A program made the position numbers and the translations under genes. From NCBI GenBank assembly GCA_964398855.1, contig CAYNOQ010000109.1:1-7930 (forward strand): 7,930 nucleotides of DNA. The letters run 5' to 3'. The notes beneath the pieces are model-generated. The model was not told the DNA's origin. It made no database searches and saw nothing but the letters and a program-made list of their open reading frames with translations. Positions 1-6,677 of this stretch are shown here, piece by piece. The DNA comes from Mariniphaga sp964398855 (GTDB lineage Bacteria; Bacteroidota; Bacteroidia; Bacteroidales; Prolixibacteraceae). Within the stretch, counting starts at the first letter, position 1. Every line of letters begins with the position of its first letter.

Positions 1-271
1 TTTCGGTTCCGTTGAAAGCCATGTGCTCGGCAAAATGCGCCAGCCCGCGCTGGTCCTCATCCTCGTCAATCGAACCGGCTTTTACCACAAGCATCAGCTC
101 TGCGCGGTTTTTTGGCTCACTGTTGGCACGCACGTAATAGGTCATGCCGTTATCTAAGACTCCTTTTGAGAGTTTCGGGTCTAAAGGAATCGGGTCATTC
201 AGGTTGAATGTCTGCTGCGCCCCTGCAAACAGTGGCAGGAGGAGCAAAAGTGTATAAATTATTCGTTTCAT
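1..271 (-). CDS. M16-family (insulinase-like) zinc protease, N-terminal part
   Basis: The gene runs off the left edge; 90 residues are visible from the ATG at 271. Residues 1-19 form a signal peptide (Lys-Arg, a run of leucines, then AGA-Q), so the product is exported to the periplasm or outer envelope. From residue 38 the text follows the start of an M16 peptidase domain (GVLDNGMTYYVR, then ELMLVVKAGS). The inverted zinc motif HxxEH is seen as HFAEH at residues 79-83: H79 and H83 would bind zinc and E82 would be the catalytic base; the distal zinc-binding glutamate lies outside the window. M16 proteins of this kind are usually 400-950 residues and cleave peptides or small proteins. It lies 49 bp downstream of the HAD phosphatase gene on the same strand with no promoter or terminator evident between, so co-transcription is possible. 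Family assignment is firm; substrate is unknown. Confidence 0.9.
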   Translation of the reverse strand, partial: MKRIIYTLLLLLPLFAGAQQTFNLNDPIPLDPKLSKGVLDNGMTYYVRANSEPKNRAELMLVVKAGSIDEDEDQRGLAHFAEHMAFNGTE

Positions 272-320
272 CTTTTGTATATCTGATAATAAATTAATAT
301 TCAAACTTTTGGCAAATTAC

Positions 321-1154
321 TTATTGCAGAAGCGGCTGAACGGCAAAGGCGAAAGCATCCTCCTCATTGGAGGGAGCCGCCTTAAAACTGTTTCGTATCG
401 CTTCCGGCGCATTGGCTGCAATGAATGAATGTCCCGTGAAGCGAAGCAGGTCCAAATCGTTGAAATCATTGCCTATTCCCACGGTTTCTTCGGGAAAAAT
501 CCCCAGCATTTCACACAAATGCCCCACCCCGTTTCCTTTGGAAACTTCACGGTGAAACACCTCAACCCAGATGTATCCTTTTGATATGGGCGATGATGCG
601 CGTATCACGCGGACTTCCTCAAAACGTTCTTCAATATCTGTTTTCATCTGTTCAAAAACCGTCTCATTTTCAGGAATAATCAGCATAAACTGGCAAAGTC
701 CGCCGGCAAGTTCCCCGTTAGTTGGCAACTGTTGTTGCACCGACCTGTGAAATGAAAAATAACGGTTGAACTCCTCGCACTCCTGCTCTCCCCGATGATA
801 CCAAAGCCTGTGATTTTCCGGTGCCTCGTCAAATGCATAAAAATTATAGTCCTGCCCCACAAAATATTGAATGAGCCGGTTGGATGAGCTGCTGCTGATA
901 TTTTGATGATACAGATGTTCTCTTTTTTTCCAGTCGTAAACACCTGCTCCCGAAGAATATACAATATAATCAAACGGGATATGGTTGGGAATAACTTCCA
1001 TCACTTTCCGGAGATTTCTTCCGGTTGCCACTACCCTGACAATCTGCTTTTCACCAAGCAAACGAAGTGACTCTAAGCTTTTTTTACTGATAGAGTGATC
1101 ATTCCTCAAAAAAGTTCCATCTAAATCGGTTGCAACAAGCTTACTATTTTTCAT
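321..1154 (-). CDS. Cof-type HAD-IIB family hydrolase
   Basis: A haloacid-dehalogenase superfamily phosphatase of the Cof/IIB type, usually cytosolic enzymes that dephosphorylate sugar phosphates, FMN or similar small molecules through an aspartyl-phosphate intermediate. Counting from the ATG at 1154 (277 residues): motif I is DLDGT at 10-14 (D10 nucleophile, D12 acid/base); motif II is ATGR at 43-46; the motif III lysine is probably K206 in VSKGNGV; motif IV is GNDFND at 228-233, the Mg-binding acidic pair. The stretch between motifs II and III fits a C2B cap domain, and the length is typical. The frame stays open upstream to a TTG at 1178, adding eight residues; I chose ATG 1154 because MKNSKLVATDLDGT begins just before the first strand, as usual in the family, and neither start has a good Shine-Dalgarno site. 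Substrate cannot be told from sequence. Confidence 0.9.
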   Translation of the reverse strand: MKNSKLVATDLDGTFLRNDHSISKKSLESLRLLGEKQIVRVVATGRNLRKVMEVIPNHIPFDYIVYSSGAGVYDWKKREHLYHQNISSSSSNRLIQYFVGQDYNFYAFDEAPENHRLWYHRGEQECEEFNRYFSFHRSVQQQLPTNGELAGGLCQFMLIIPENETVFEQMKTDIEERFEEVRVIRASSPISKGYIWVEVFHREVSKGNGVGHLCEMLGIFPEETVGIGNDFNDLDLLRFTGHSFIAANAPEAIRNSFKAAPSNEEDAFAFAVQPLLQ

Positions 1155-1244
1155 TGAGCTAAAATTGTCAGTTTTCAAAATTCCTGATAAATCTTTCGTT
1201 TTCCCTTTCGGATTTCATTCCGTTTTTCATGCTTAACAAACCGA

Positions 1245-1252
1245 CAAAAATA
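1245..1252 (-). promoter_or_regulatory. Candidate -7 box for the HAD hydrolase/M16 unit
   Basis: Read on the minus strand this is TATTTTTG, a match to the Bacteroidota -7 consensus TAnnTTTG. It would place transcription start near 1238, giving a leader of about 85 nt before the ATG at 1154. I see no TTG at the usual -33 spacing, so this is a candidate only. Confidence 0.35.
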
Positions 1253-1447
1253 GTGATTTTATGCCAATTGAAAGAGCTACTGCAAAAAAGAGACAATACA
1301 TGCAGTTTCAGGCATTTGTCAGAAATAATGCTTCCGATGGCACAGCTTGCCAAAAACGATGAAAACAAAAAACCTAATAAAACCTGCACCGTTTCATTCT
1401 TAAACCGATTTTATGATTGAACGCTGTTTCACATTAACGTAATCTGT

Positions 1448-1455
1448 TATCTTTG
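1448..1455 (+). promoter_or_regulatory. Candidate -7 box for dapB-lepB
   Basis: TATCTTTG matches the Bacteroidota -7 consensus TAnnTTTG exactly. A TG-rich patch (TGTTT at 1425-1429) sits at about the right distance for a weak -33 element. Transcription would start near 1460, leaving a short leader of about 27 nt before the dapB ATG at 1488. Position and match make it the likely promoter of the dapB-lepB pair; not proven. Confidence 0.55.
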
Positions 1456-1487
1456 TCATTTATTTTAATCAGAAAAGAGAATTTAGC

Positions 1488-2204
1488 ATGAAAATAGCGC
1501 TGATAGGTTACGGGAAAATGGGGAAAGAGATTGAGAAAATTTACCTCTCCCGGAACCATCAAACCGGACTAATCATTGACATCAACAACTTAGAAGAACT
1601 TACAGTGGAAAATCTTCGCAAGTGCGATGTTGCCATTGAGTTCACCACTCCATCAACGGCAGTTGACAACTATTTCAAATGCTTTGATGCCGGCATTCCG
1701 GTTGTCAGCGGAACCACCGGCTGGCTCGATCGCCGGGAAGAAGTTTATCAGAAATGCAAAGAAAAAGAGGGTACATTTTTTTATGGAAGCAACTTTTCTG
1801 TGGGAGTGAATCTCTTTTTTGAGCTGAACCGGAAGTTAGCTGAAATGATGACACAATTCCCAGAGTTTAAGCCCGCAATGCGGGAGGTGCATCACACGCA
1901 AAAACTGGATTCGCCCAGTGGAACAGCGCTCACGCTGGCAAATGATCTTATCGGAATTATTCCTTCCCTGAAAGGCTGGGAAGAGAATAGCGAAGTGGAA
2001 GAGGGCATACTTGCCATCACTTCGGAGCGCGAGGGAGAAGTTCCCGGAATTCACAGTATAAAATATGACTCCGATGTCGATTTCATCGAAATCACGCACA
2101 GCGCCAAAAGCCGAAAAGGATTTGCGCTTGGCGCCGTTTTGGCTGCTGAATTTAGTATGGGCAAAAAGGGAATTCTCACCATGAAAGATATGTTGAAAAT
2201 TTAA
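1488..2204 (+). CDS. dapB: 4-hydroxy-tetrahydrodipicolinate reductase
   Basis: DapB reduces 4-hydroxy-tetrahydrodipicolinate to tetrahydrodipicolinate with NAD(P)H in the cytosol, the second dedicated step towards diaminopimelate and lysine, so it feeds peptidoglycan synthesis. The 238-residue product starts with a Rossmann fingerprint (GYGKMG, residues 7-12). FTTPST at 52-57 and SGTTGW at 74-79 are further cofactor-domain motifs. The signature EVHHTQKLDSPSGTAL lies at 133-148: H135 and K139 align with the catalytic His159 and Lys163 of the E. coli enzyme, and SGT at 144-146 binds the substrate carboxylate. It is shorter than the E. coli protein (273 residues), as I expect for Bacteroidota. 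No strong Shine-Dalgarno precedes the ATG; an A-rich leader does. The stop is 10 bp before lepB, so the two are probably co-transcribed from the box at 1448. Confidence 0.97.
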   Translation: MKIALIGYGKMGKEIEKIYLSRNHQTGLIIDINNLEELTVENLRKCDVAIEFTTPSTAVDNYFKCFDAGIPVVSGTTGWLDRREEVYQKCKEKEGTFFYGSNFSVGVNLFFELNRKLAEMMTQFPEFKPAMREVHHTQKLDSPSGTALTLANDLIGIIPSLKGWEENSEVEEGILAITSEREGEVPGIHSIKYDSDVDFIEITHSAKSRKGFALGAVLAAEFSMGKKGILTMKDMLKI

Positions 2205-2214
2205 TATCCGCCAC

Positions 2215-3558
2215 ATGACAAAAAACACTAAAAACGCTAAATGGCTCAGCTTCATCACGGTTGCAGCTTTATATCTCCTGTGGGTAATCTGGTTAGGCAA
2301 CTACTGGTGGCTCATCGGATTAGCTCTCATTTTTGACATCTACATCACGAAAAAAGTGCACTGGGCGTTCTGGAAAAAGAAAAATCCGCCCGACGGGAAA
2401 CAGACGAAATTTGTGGAGTGGGTGGATGCAATCATTTTTGCGGTGATTGCGGCTACGTTTATCCGTATGTTTTTCATTGAGGCATACACCATTCCCACTT
2501 CATCCATGGAAAAATCGCTTTTGGTGGGCGACTATCTCTTTGTGAGCAAGGTGGCTTATGGTCCGAAAACGCCGAACACGCCGCTCTCTTTTCCATTTGT
2601 GCACAACACCATGCCGCTTTCCTCCACAAAAAAATCTTATGTGGAATGGCTGAAACAGCCCTACAAACGGCTGAAAGGATTTGGCAAAATCAAAAATGAT
2701 GATGTTGTGGTTTTCCATTTTCCCGAAGGCGATACGGTAGCGTTGTTCCTTCAAAATCAAAGCTATTACCAGTTAGAGAGAACCTACGGACGGGCAAACG
2801 TATGGAACAATCCGCGCAATTTTGGCGAAGTGGTTTCGCGCCCGGTGGATAAGCGGGAAAATTACATCAAGCGGTGCATAGGAATTCCCGGCGATGTGAT
2901 TGAAATGACCAACGGGCAGGTTAAGGTGAACGGTACACCGCAGCCACACTTCAAAGGCATACAGCACAACTATATCGTCAACACCAACGGAACTTCCATC
3001 AACCGCAAATCACTCGACAAGCTTCATATTGCCGAAGATGACCGCACTGCCTTTTCAAACGAACGGTACATGTTTCCGCTCACAGAGGAAAATGCGGAAA
3101 AATTAGAAGATTTTGCCAATGTAACTTCCGTTAAAAAGATTGAAGAGGAGCCCGGAACATGGGACGAGAATATTTTTCCACACAGTAAAAACTATCCGTG
3201 GAATGTGGACAATTTCGGTCCGCTGACTATTCCCCAAAAGGGAAAAACCGTTCAGCTCACCGTTGAAAATTTGCCCATTTACAAGCGGATTATTTCCGTT
3301 TACGAAGAGAATAAATTAGAAGTGAAAAACGAAACCATTTATATTAACGGCGAAGCTGCCGGCAGCTACACTTTCAAAATGGATTACTACTGGATGATGG
3401 GCGACAACCGCCACAACTCCGCCGATTCGCGCATGTGGGGTTTTGTGCCAGAAGATCACATTGTGGGAAAAGCGAGCTTCATCTGGTTGTCTCTGGATAA
3501 GGACAGAAATCTGCCCGGGAAGGTCAGAATCAACCGAATGTTTCGGTTTATAAAGTAG
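2215..3558 (+). CDS. lepB: Signal peptidase I
   Basis: The membrane-bound serine-lysine protease that removes signal peptides from exported preproteins on the outer face of the inner membrane. The N-terminus has hydrophobic segments at about 11-42 (one or two passes) and a further one at about 70-88. Box B is IPTSSMEKSL at 93-102 with nucleophile S97; box D is YIKRCIGIPGD at 217-227 with general base K219; box E is GDNRHNSADSRMWGFVP at 396-412, where the common GDNRDNS reads GDNRHNS. At 447 residues it is far longer than the E. coli (324) or Bacillus (about 184) enzymes, mainly through extra sequence between boxes D and E (about 245-385), a long form I associate with Bacteroidota. It follows dapB by 10 bp and is followed by a strong terminator, so dapB-lepB look like a two-gene unit. 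All catalytic residues are present. Confidence 0.97.
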   Translation: MTKNTKNAKWLSFITVAALYLLWVIWLGNYWWLIGLALIFDIYITKKVHWAFWKKKNPPDGKQTKFVEWVDAIIFAVIAATFIRMFFIEAYTIPTSSMEKSLLVGDYLFVSKVAYGPKTPNTPLSFPFVHNTMPLSSTKKSYVEWLKQPYKRLKGFGKIKNDDVVVFHFPEGDTVALFLQNQSYYQLERTYGRANVWNNPRNFGEVVSRPVDKRENYIKRCIGIPGDVIEMTNGQVKVNGTPQPHFKGIQHNYIVNTNGTSINRKSLDKLHIAEDDRTAFSNERYMFPLTEENAEKLEDFANVTSVKKIEEEPGTWDENIFPHSKNYPWNVDNFGPLTIPQKGKTVQLTVENLPIYKRIISVYEENKLEVKNETIYINGEAAGSYTFKMDYYWMMGDNRHNSADSRMWGFVPEDHIVGKASFIWLSLDKDRNLPGKVRINRMFRFIK

Positions 3559-3579
3559 GCTAAATATAACTTTTTCAAC

Positions 3580-3610
3580 AGGATAACACTTTTATGTTAT
3601 CCTTTTTTTT
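3580..3610 (+). terminator. Rho-independent terminator after lepB
   Basis: GGATAACA (3581-3588) and TGTTATCC (3595-3602) form a perfect 8-bp stem, extended by A3580-T3603, around the loop CTTTTA, and the stem runs into an eight-T tract (3603-3610). It begins 22 bp after the lepB stop, which fits termination of the dapB-lepB transcript. The stem is AT-rich in its upper half but the T tract is strong. Confidence 0.85.
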
Positions 3611-3617
3611 ATCTTCG
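3610..3617 (+). promoter_or_regulatory. Possible -7 box for the lapA-like/wbqC unit, overlapping the terminator
   Basis: TATCTTCG differs from TAnnTTTG at one position and starts on the last T of the terminator tract. It would start a transcript near 3622, about 13 nt before the ATG at 3635. A new start is expected here because the preceding unit is terminated, but I see no clear -33 TTG. Confidence 0.3.
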
Positions 3618-3634
3618 AAAGAAAATTAAATGCT

Positions 3635-3961
3635 ATGAGTGCCGTCATTATCATTCTTCTCATTCTTGCTATATTGCTGGTAATCTTCACTTTGCAGAAC
3701 TCATTTGAAATTACCATCAATCTGTTTTTCTGGGAAATACCGGATGTTCCGCTGGTTTTGCTCATTCTTGGCTGTGTATTATTAGGGTACATCATTGCCA
3801 GCGTCTATTTCTATCCGCGAACATGGAAACTGAAACGAGATTACAAACAAGTCATGAAGTTAGTTCCCAAACCGGAGGCGAAGGAGGCAAAAAAGCCCGG
3901 ACCGGAAGGTTTCGAGATTGCAGAGGATGACGAAGAATCAGGTTTTTTCAGGGAAGAGTAA
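3635..3961 (+). CDS. LapA-domain (DUF1049-like) small membrane protein
   Basis: A 108-residue protein with two membrane segments, residues 2-20 and about 38-60, linked by a short loop TLQNSFEITINLFFWEIPDV. This layout, two helices with the QNS-type loop between, is that of the lipopolysaccharide assembly protein A domain. The C-terminal 45 residues are cytoplasmic-looking and charged: first basic (WKLKRDYKQ), then Pro/Lys-rich, then strongly acidic at the end (EDDEESGFFREE). In E. coli LapA with LapB tunes LPS synthesis through LpxC turnover; whether this distant relative does the same is inference, and no LapB-like TPR region is visible. It overlaps the next gene by one base (TAATG), suggesting translational coupling with the wbqC-like gene. 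ATG 3635 is the first in frame after the terminator; no Shine-Dalgarno is evident. Confidence 0.8.
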   Translation: MSAVIIILLILAILLVIFTLQNSFEITINLFFWEIPDVPLVLLILGCVLLGYIIASVYFYPRTWKLKRDYKQVMKLVPKPEAKEAKKPGPEGFEIAEDDEESGFFREE

Positions 3962-4611
3962 TGGCGCATCAGGCAATTCTTCTCAGCACGGCAACTTTTC
4001 CGCCGGTGCAGTTTTTTTCCAAATTTTTGCTGTTTGAAAAAGTGTTTATCGAACAGTTTGAAAATTTCACCAAGCAGACCTACCGCAACCGCTATGAAAT
4101 TTCCGGCGCAAACGGCATTATCTCCCTGATTGTTCCGGTGGTAAAAGGGCGCGGAAGAAATGTAAAAATCAGGGATTTGCGTATTTCTTATGACACGGAA
4201 TGGCAGCGCAACCAATGGCGAACCATTTTTTCCGCTTACAATTCATCACCTTTCTTTAATTTTTATGAAGATGAAATTTATCCGTTTTTCAATGAAAAAT
4301 GGGAGTTTCTTTTCGATTTCAATCTGGAAATCATTGAATTGCTGTGTGAATTATTGGACATTGAAGTTTCCCCTGAGCTGACCGGCAATTTTGAGGGAAT
4401 ACCGGAAAACACGCTGAATTTCCGCGAGGCGCTTTCGCCAAAAAAGCACAGGGCAGCTGCTGACCCGCACTTCAATCCGCAGCCCTACACGCAGGTATTT
4501 GAAGAGAAACAGAAATTTATGTCCAATCTGAGCATTTTGGATTTACTTTTCAACGAGGGTCCAAACAGTCTGAATATTCTTGAAAACTCAATCCAAAAAA
4601 ACCATACCTGA
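3961..4611 (+). CDS. WbqC-like family protein
   Basis: A soluble 216-residue protein that follows the WbqC family pattern from end to end: an N-terminal STATFPPVQFF at 9-19 (the family's x-FPP/x-YLP turn), KQTYRNRYEI at 38-47, ANGIISLIVPV at 50-60, a central WQRNQWRTIFSAYNSSPFF at 81-99, and a C-terminal YTQVF...SNLSILDLLFNEGP at 176-201. The family was named after a gene in an E. coli O-antigen cluster; its biochemical role is unsettled, with a link to surface polysaccharide or sugar-nucleotide modification usually suggested. No signal peptide or membrane helix is seen, so it should be cytosolic. It shares its A of ATG with the lapA-like stop codon, and the next gene is a GT-C-like membrane protein, which agrees with envelope glycan work. 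Its nearness to lepB is a neighbourhood I recall in many Bacteroidota. Confidence 0.88.
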   Translation: MAHQAILLSTATFPPVQFFSKFLLFEKVFIEQFENFTKQTYRNRYEISGANGIISLIVPVVKGRGRNVKIRDLRISYDTEWQRNQWRTIFSAYNSSPFFNFYEDEIYPFFNEKWEFLFDFNLEIIELLCELLDIEVSPELTGNFEGIPENTLNFREALSPKKHRAAADPHFNPQPYTQVFEEKQKFMSNLSILDLLFNEGPNSLNILENSIQKNHT

Positions 4612-4650
4612 ATGAAAGATTCAGCGAAAATTCTATTTTTGACGAAGTGA
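4612..4650 (+). other. 12-codon minimal ORF between wbqC-like gene and membrane protein
   Basis: The ATG at 4612 directly follows the WbqC stop TGA (4609-4611), encodes MKDSAKILFLTK, and its own TGA (4648-4650) directly abuts the ATG of the next gene. All three frames are in register. It may be a leader peptide, a remnant of an older gene start, or chance. Confidence 0.25.
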
Positions 4651-6342
4651 ATGATTAACAATGCGGGAAGCAAATTTTTAAATCAAATGAACCGGAGAGC
4701 AACAAAAGCAATTTTTATTCAAAAAGCATCGCTGCTGCTTTTTCCGGTAATCTATTTTATCATTGCCGCCTATTTCCGGCAGCTGTTGGGCAATCTCTCT
4801 CTCCGCTCCTGCGACCCGGAATATATCTATTTTATGAGCGGAATGACCATGGCTGACGGCACAATAAAAGTCGGGCATTTTGACAATCCCGGAACACCGC
4901 TTCAGCTCTTAATGGCACTGATTTTCAGAATAGTATATTTTATCCGTTCTACGCCTGTTCCTTTTGTTGAAGATATTTTCATGCACCCCGATTTGTATCT
5001 GGGTATTGTCAGCCAGACAATTGCAGCACTCACAACGCTGTTGCTGCTCTACGCCGGCATGAAAGTTCTGAAAGTCACACGAAATATTGCCTATGCCCTA
5101 CTTTTTCAGACTGCTGTTTTTCTTCCGGTAATCTGGTACGATCTCGTCGGACGGGTAACACCGGAGCTGCTTATGCCGTTTCCGGTGATTCTGCTTATGG
5201 TTCTGCTTGTTTCAATCTATTTCAAAAACAGAAAAACAACCTCAAAGGAGTTGCTCCTTTTCAGCCTGATTTCGGCATTCGGACTGAGCATAAAACTCTC
5301 CTATCTGCCGCTGTGGATTTTGCCGTTTTTCGTTATTTACGGCTGGAAAAATAGATTTCTGTTTGTAGGCGCTTCGGTTGTTCTTTTCCTGATTATTGCC
5401 CTTCCGATGACGCTTCGCATCGGTGTTTTTGCCGGCTGGGTGAAAGATCTTTTTCTGCACAGCGGGCAATATGGCGGCGGCGACACAAACATTATTGATT
5501 TCGTTTCGCTGACACTTAATCTGAGAGAGCTGTACGGTTACGAAAAGCGCTTTTTTTATCTCTTTTTTGGAGTGATTATCGTGCTTGCCGGCTATTTTTT
5601 CTATTTCAGAAAAAGAGCGAACAAAAAAATCGCATGGCTGGCAGTTACTCTGATTGCAACTGTTTTGCTGCAAATTATTCTGGTTGGAAAACATTATGCG
5701 CATCACTATTTTATACCCGTTATGATGCTGCAACCGCTGATGGTTTTTATTCTTGCCGAACTGATAAAAAAGTTCTTCCCGGGGAAAACCGGAAATGGTC
5801 TGATTTATCCGGGAATTGCGCTCTTTTTTGTGTGGCAGTTTCAATTCAACAAACAATGGCTGCCTATCAAAACCGAAGCCATGGAAACCGATATTGAAAA
5901 CCGGATGCAAACCTGGCATGTGGCACAATCACTTGAAAAAGACTGCTATAAAATTATTGCGTCGCAAAATTACGGAAGCCCTTTTATTGAATATACGCTG
6001 ATGTACAGCATTGCTTGGGCAAACAATCAAAAGAAATCGGAATATGGGGAAATTCTTGATAAGCTTTATCCGAATGCGTACATTTTTTTTACGTGGGACA
6101 ACTCATTGAGATTCTGGGGCGATAAGTTTAATGCTGAAGCTGTGAAAAGCTCTGGGAAACCCGTTTATCTCTATTTGGAGCAAAACGAAGAGGAGCTTTA
6201 CATTCGGACAATCAACAAATTACAGGAAGAAAACGATGGGCAGTTTGCTGTGGATAGAGATTTAATTTTCAAAAATCAAGCGACAAAAGAAGCGATTTAC
6301 AGGTTAAGTTTTAAACACAGCGAAAGCGACAACCTGAAGTGA
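4651..6342 (+). CDS. Polytopic membrane protein, GT-C glycosyltransferase-like
   Basis: A 563-residue protein with about 11-12 hydrophobic segments (roughly 25-45, 83-99, 117-137, 146-162, 170-190, 200-216, 218-252, 299-318, 328-346, 351-371, 384-397), then a soluble C-terminal domain of about 160 residues. The first extracytoplasmic loop carries CDPEYIY at 54-60, the D-x-E pattern found at this place in GT-C enzymes, and GHFDNPGTPLQ at 75-85 resembles the H-x-x-x-P loop of ArnT/PMT-like proteins. These use polyprenyl-phosphate sugars and transfer to lipid or protein on the outer side of the inner membrane. Donor and acceptor are unknown and I do not recognise a named family. Another marked loop is HSGQYGGGDTN at 270-280. 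An alternative start is ATG 4687 (MNRRATKA), after which the first helix still remains. It sits 39 bp after the WbqC-like gene and is probably in the same transcript. Confidence 0.8.
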   Translation: MINNAGSKFLNQMNRRATKAIFIQKASLLLFPVIYFIIAAYFRQLLGNLSLRSCDPEYIYFMSGMTMADGTIKVGHFDNPGTPLQLLMALIFRIVYFIRSTPVPFVEDIFMHPDLYLGIVSQTIAALTTLLLLYAGMKVLKVTRNIAYALLFQTAVFLPVIWYDLVGRVTPELLMPFPVILLMVLLVSIYFKNRKTTSKELLLFSLISAFGLSIKLSYLPLWILPFFVIYGWKNRFLFVGASVVLFLIIALPMTLRIGVFAGWVKDLFLHSGQYGGGDTNIIDFVSLTLNLRELYGYEKRFFYLFFGVIIVLAGYFFYFRKRANKKIAWLAVTLIATVLLQIILVGKHYAHHYFIPVMMLQPLMVFILAELIKKFFPGKTGNGLIYPGIALFFVWQFQFNKQWLPIKTEAMETDIENRMQTWHVAQSLEKDCYKIIASQNYGSPFIEYTLMYSIAWANNQKKSEYGEILDKLYPNAYIFFTWDNSLRFWGDKFNAEAVKSSGKPVYLYLEQNEEELYIRTINKLQEENDGQFAVDRDLIFKNQATKEAIYRLSFKHSESDNLK

Positions 6343-6417
6343 ATCAGCAAAATACAATAAAACTTAGGGTTTTCTTAAATCACATTAAAAAGCATAGATA
6401 TTTTACAATTTCTACCA

Positions 6418-6436
6418 TCAATATTTTTAATATTGA
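6418..6436. repeat. Perfect AT-rich palindrome after the GT-C-like gene
   Basis: TCAATATT and AATATTGA form an 8-bp perfect stem with loop TTT, 76 bp after the stop at 6342. No T tract follows, so it is a weak terminator candidate; it could be a protein-binding site or chance in AT-rich DNA. Confidence 0.45.
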
Positions 6437-6529
6437 CATATTAATAAGAATCAACGCCGGCTAAATACCGAACAGGTTTATCATCACACATTAAACTCTT
6501 ACGGAGTATCGGGTTCAGTGAGTTTCGTT

Positions 6530-6561
6530 ACCCCGGATTGCGCCTGTGGCTTATCCGGGGT
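6530..6561. repeat. Two-tier GC-rich hairpin (REP-like)
   Basis: ACCCCGGAT (6530-6538) pairs with ATCCGGGGT (6553-6561) over 9 bp; inside, GCC (6542-6544) and GGC (6548-6550) form a small inner stem around TGT. The asymmetric bulges between the two stems are typical of bacterial REP-type palindromes rather than terminators, and no T tract follows. Confidence 0.6.
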
Positions 6562-6572
6562 TATCAATATTT

Positions 6573-6587
6573 TATTCCTGCGGAATA
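6573..6587. repeat. Small hairpin TATTCC-tgc-GGAATA
   Basis: A perfect 6-bp stem with loop TGC, 11 bp after the previous hairpin. Its closeness and regular spacing suggest one composite element. Confidence 0.5.
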
Positions 6588-6601
6588 GGAGGAAAGCCTC
6601 C
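6588..6601. repeat. Small hairpin GGAGG-aaag-CCTCC
   Basis: A 5-bp GC-rich stem with a four-base loop that begins at the base after the previous hairpin ends. It is the third palindrome in a row. Confidence 0.45.
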
Positions 6602-6618
6602 ATCAGCACTCGTCCCTG

Positions 6619-6677
6619 TCCCCCTTAGCAAAGCCTGCCTGCCTGCCGGCAGGGGGGAACTAAAGGGGGATTGGTTT
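6619..6677. repeat. Left C/G-rich palindromic arm
   Basis: TCCCCCTTAG (6619-6628) faces CTAAAGGGGGA (6660-6670), an almost perfect inverted repeat with one extra A. Between them is (GCCT)x3-GCC (6633-6647) merging into the perfect 12-bp palindrome CCTGCCGGCAGG (6642-6653). The arm continues into ATTGGTTT, which is part of the word shared in inverse with the right-hand arms. Confidence 0.75.

Larger units (their letters stand above)
1155..1487. other. Divergent intergenic region with a candidate promoter for each side
   Basis: This 333-bp AT-rich stretch separates the minus-strand HAD gene from plus-strand dapB. Short open frames on both strands do not look like genes: none has a recognisable family and the longest minus one uses a GTG start and overlaps the beginning of the HAD gene. 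The useful content is two TAnnTTTG-type boxes, given as separate features. Confidence 0.6.

Noticed and set aside
1168..1389. Minus-strand 73-residue frame with a lipobox-like start (FLASC)
   Set aside because: It uses a GTG start, overlaps the beginning of the HAD gene, has no recognisable mature part, and lies across the candidate promoter. The lipobox is likely chance in AT-rich DNA.
5242..5928. 228-residue minus-strand frame inside the membrane protein gene
   Set aside because: It is antisense to a clear polytopic membrane protein; its Asn/Gln/His/Lys-rich text is the usual shadow of hydrophobic codons.
6359..6373. Terminator after the GT-C-like gene (AAAAC-ttagg-GTTTT)
   Set aside because: Only a 5-bp AT-rich stem, too weak to call; the palindrome at 6418 is stronger but lacks a T tract.
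6572..6602. rRNA, tRNA or riboswitch reading of the hairpin cluster
   Set aside because: No tRNA arms, anticodon loop or known riboswitch core could be matched; the hairpins are simple palindromes.
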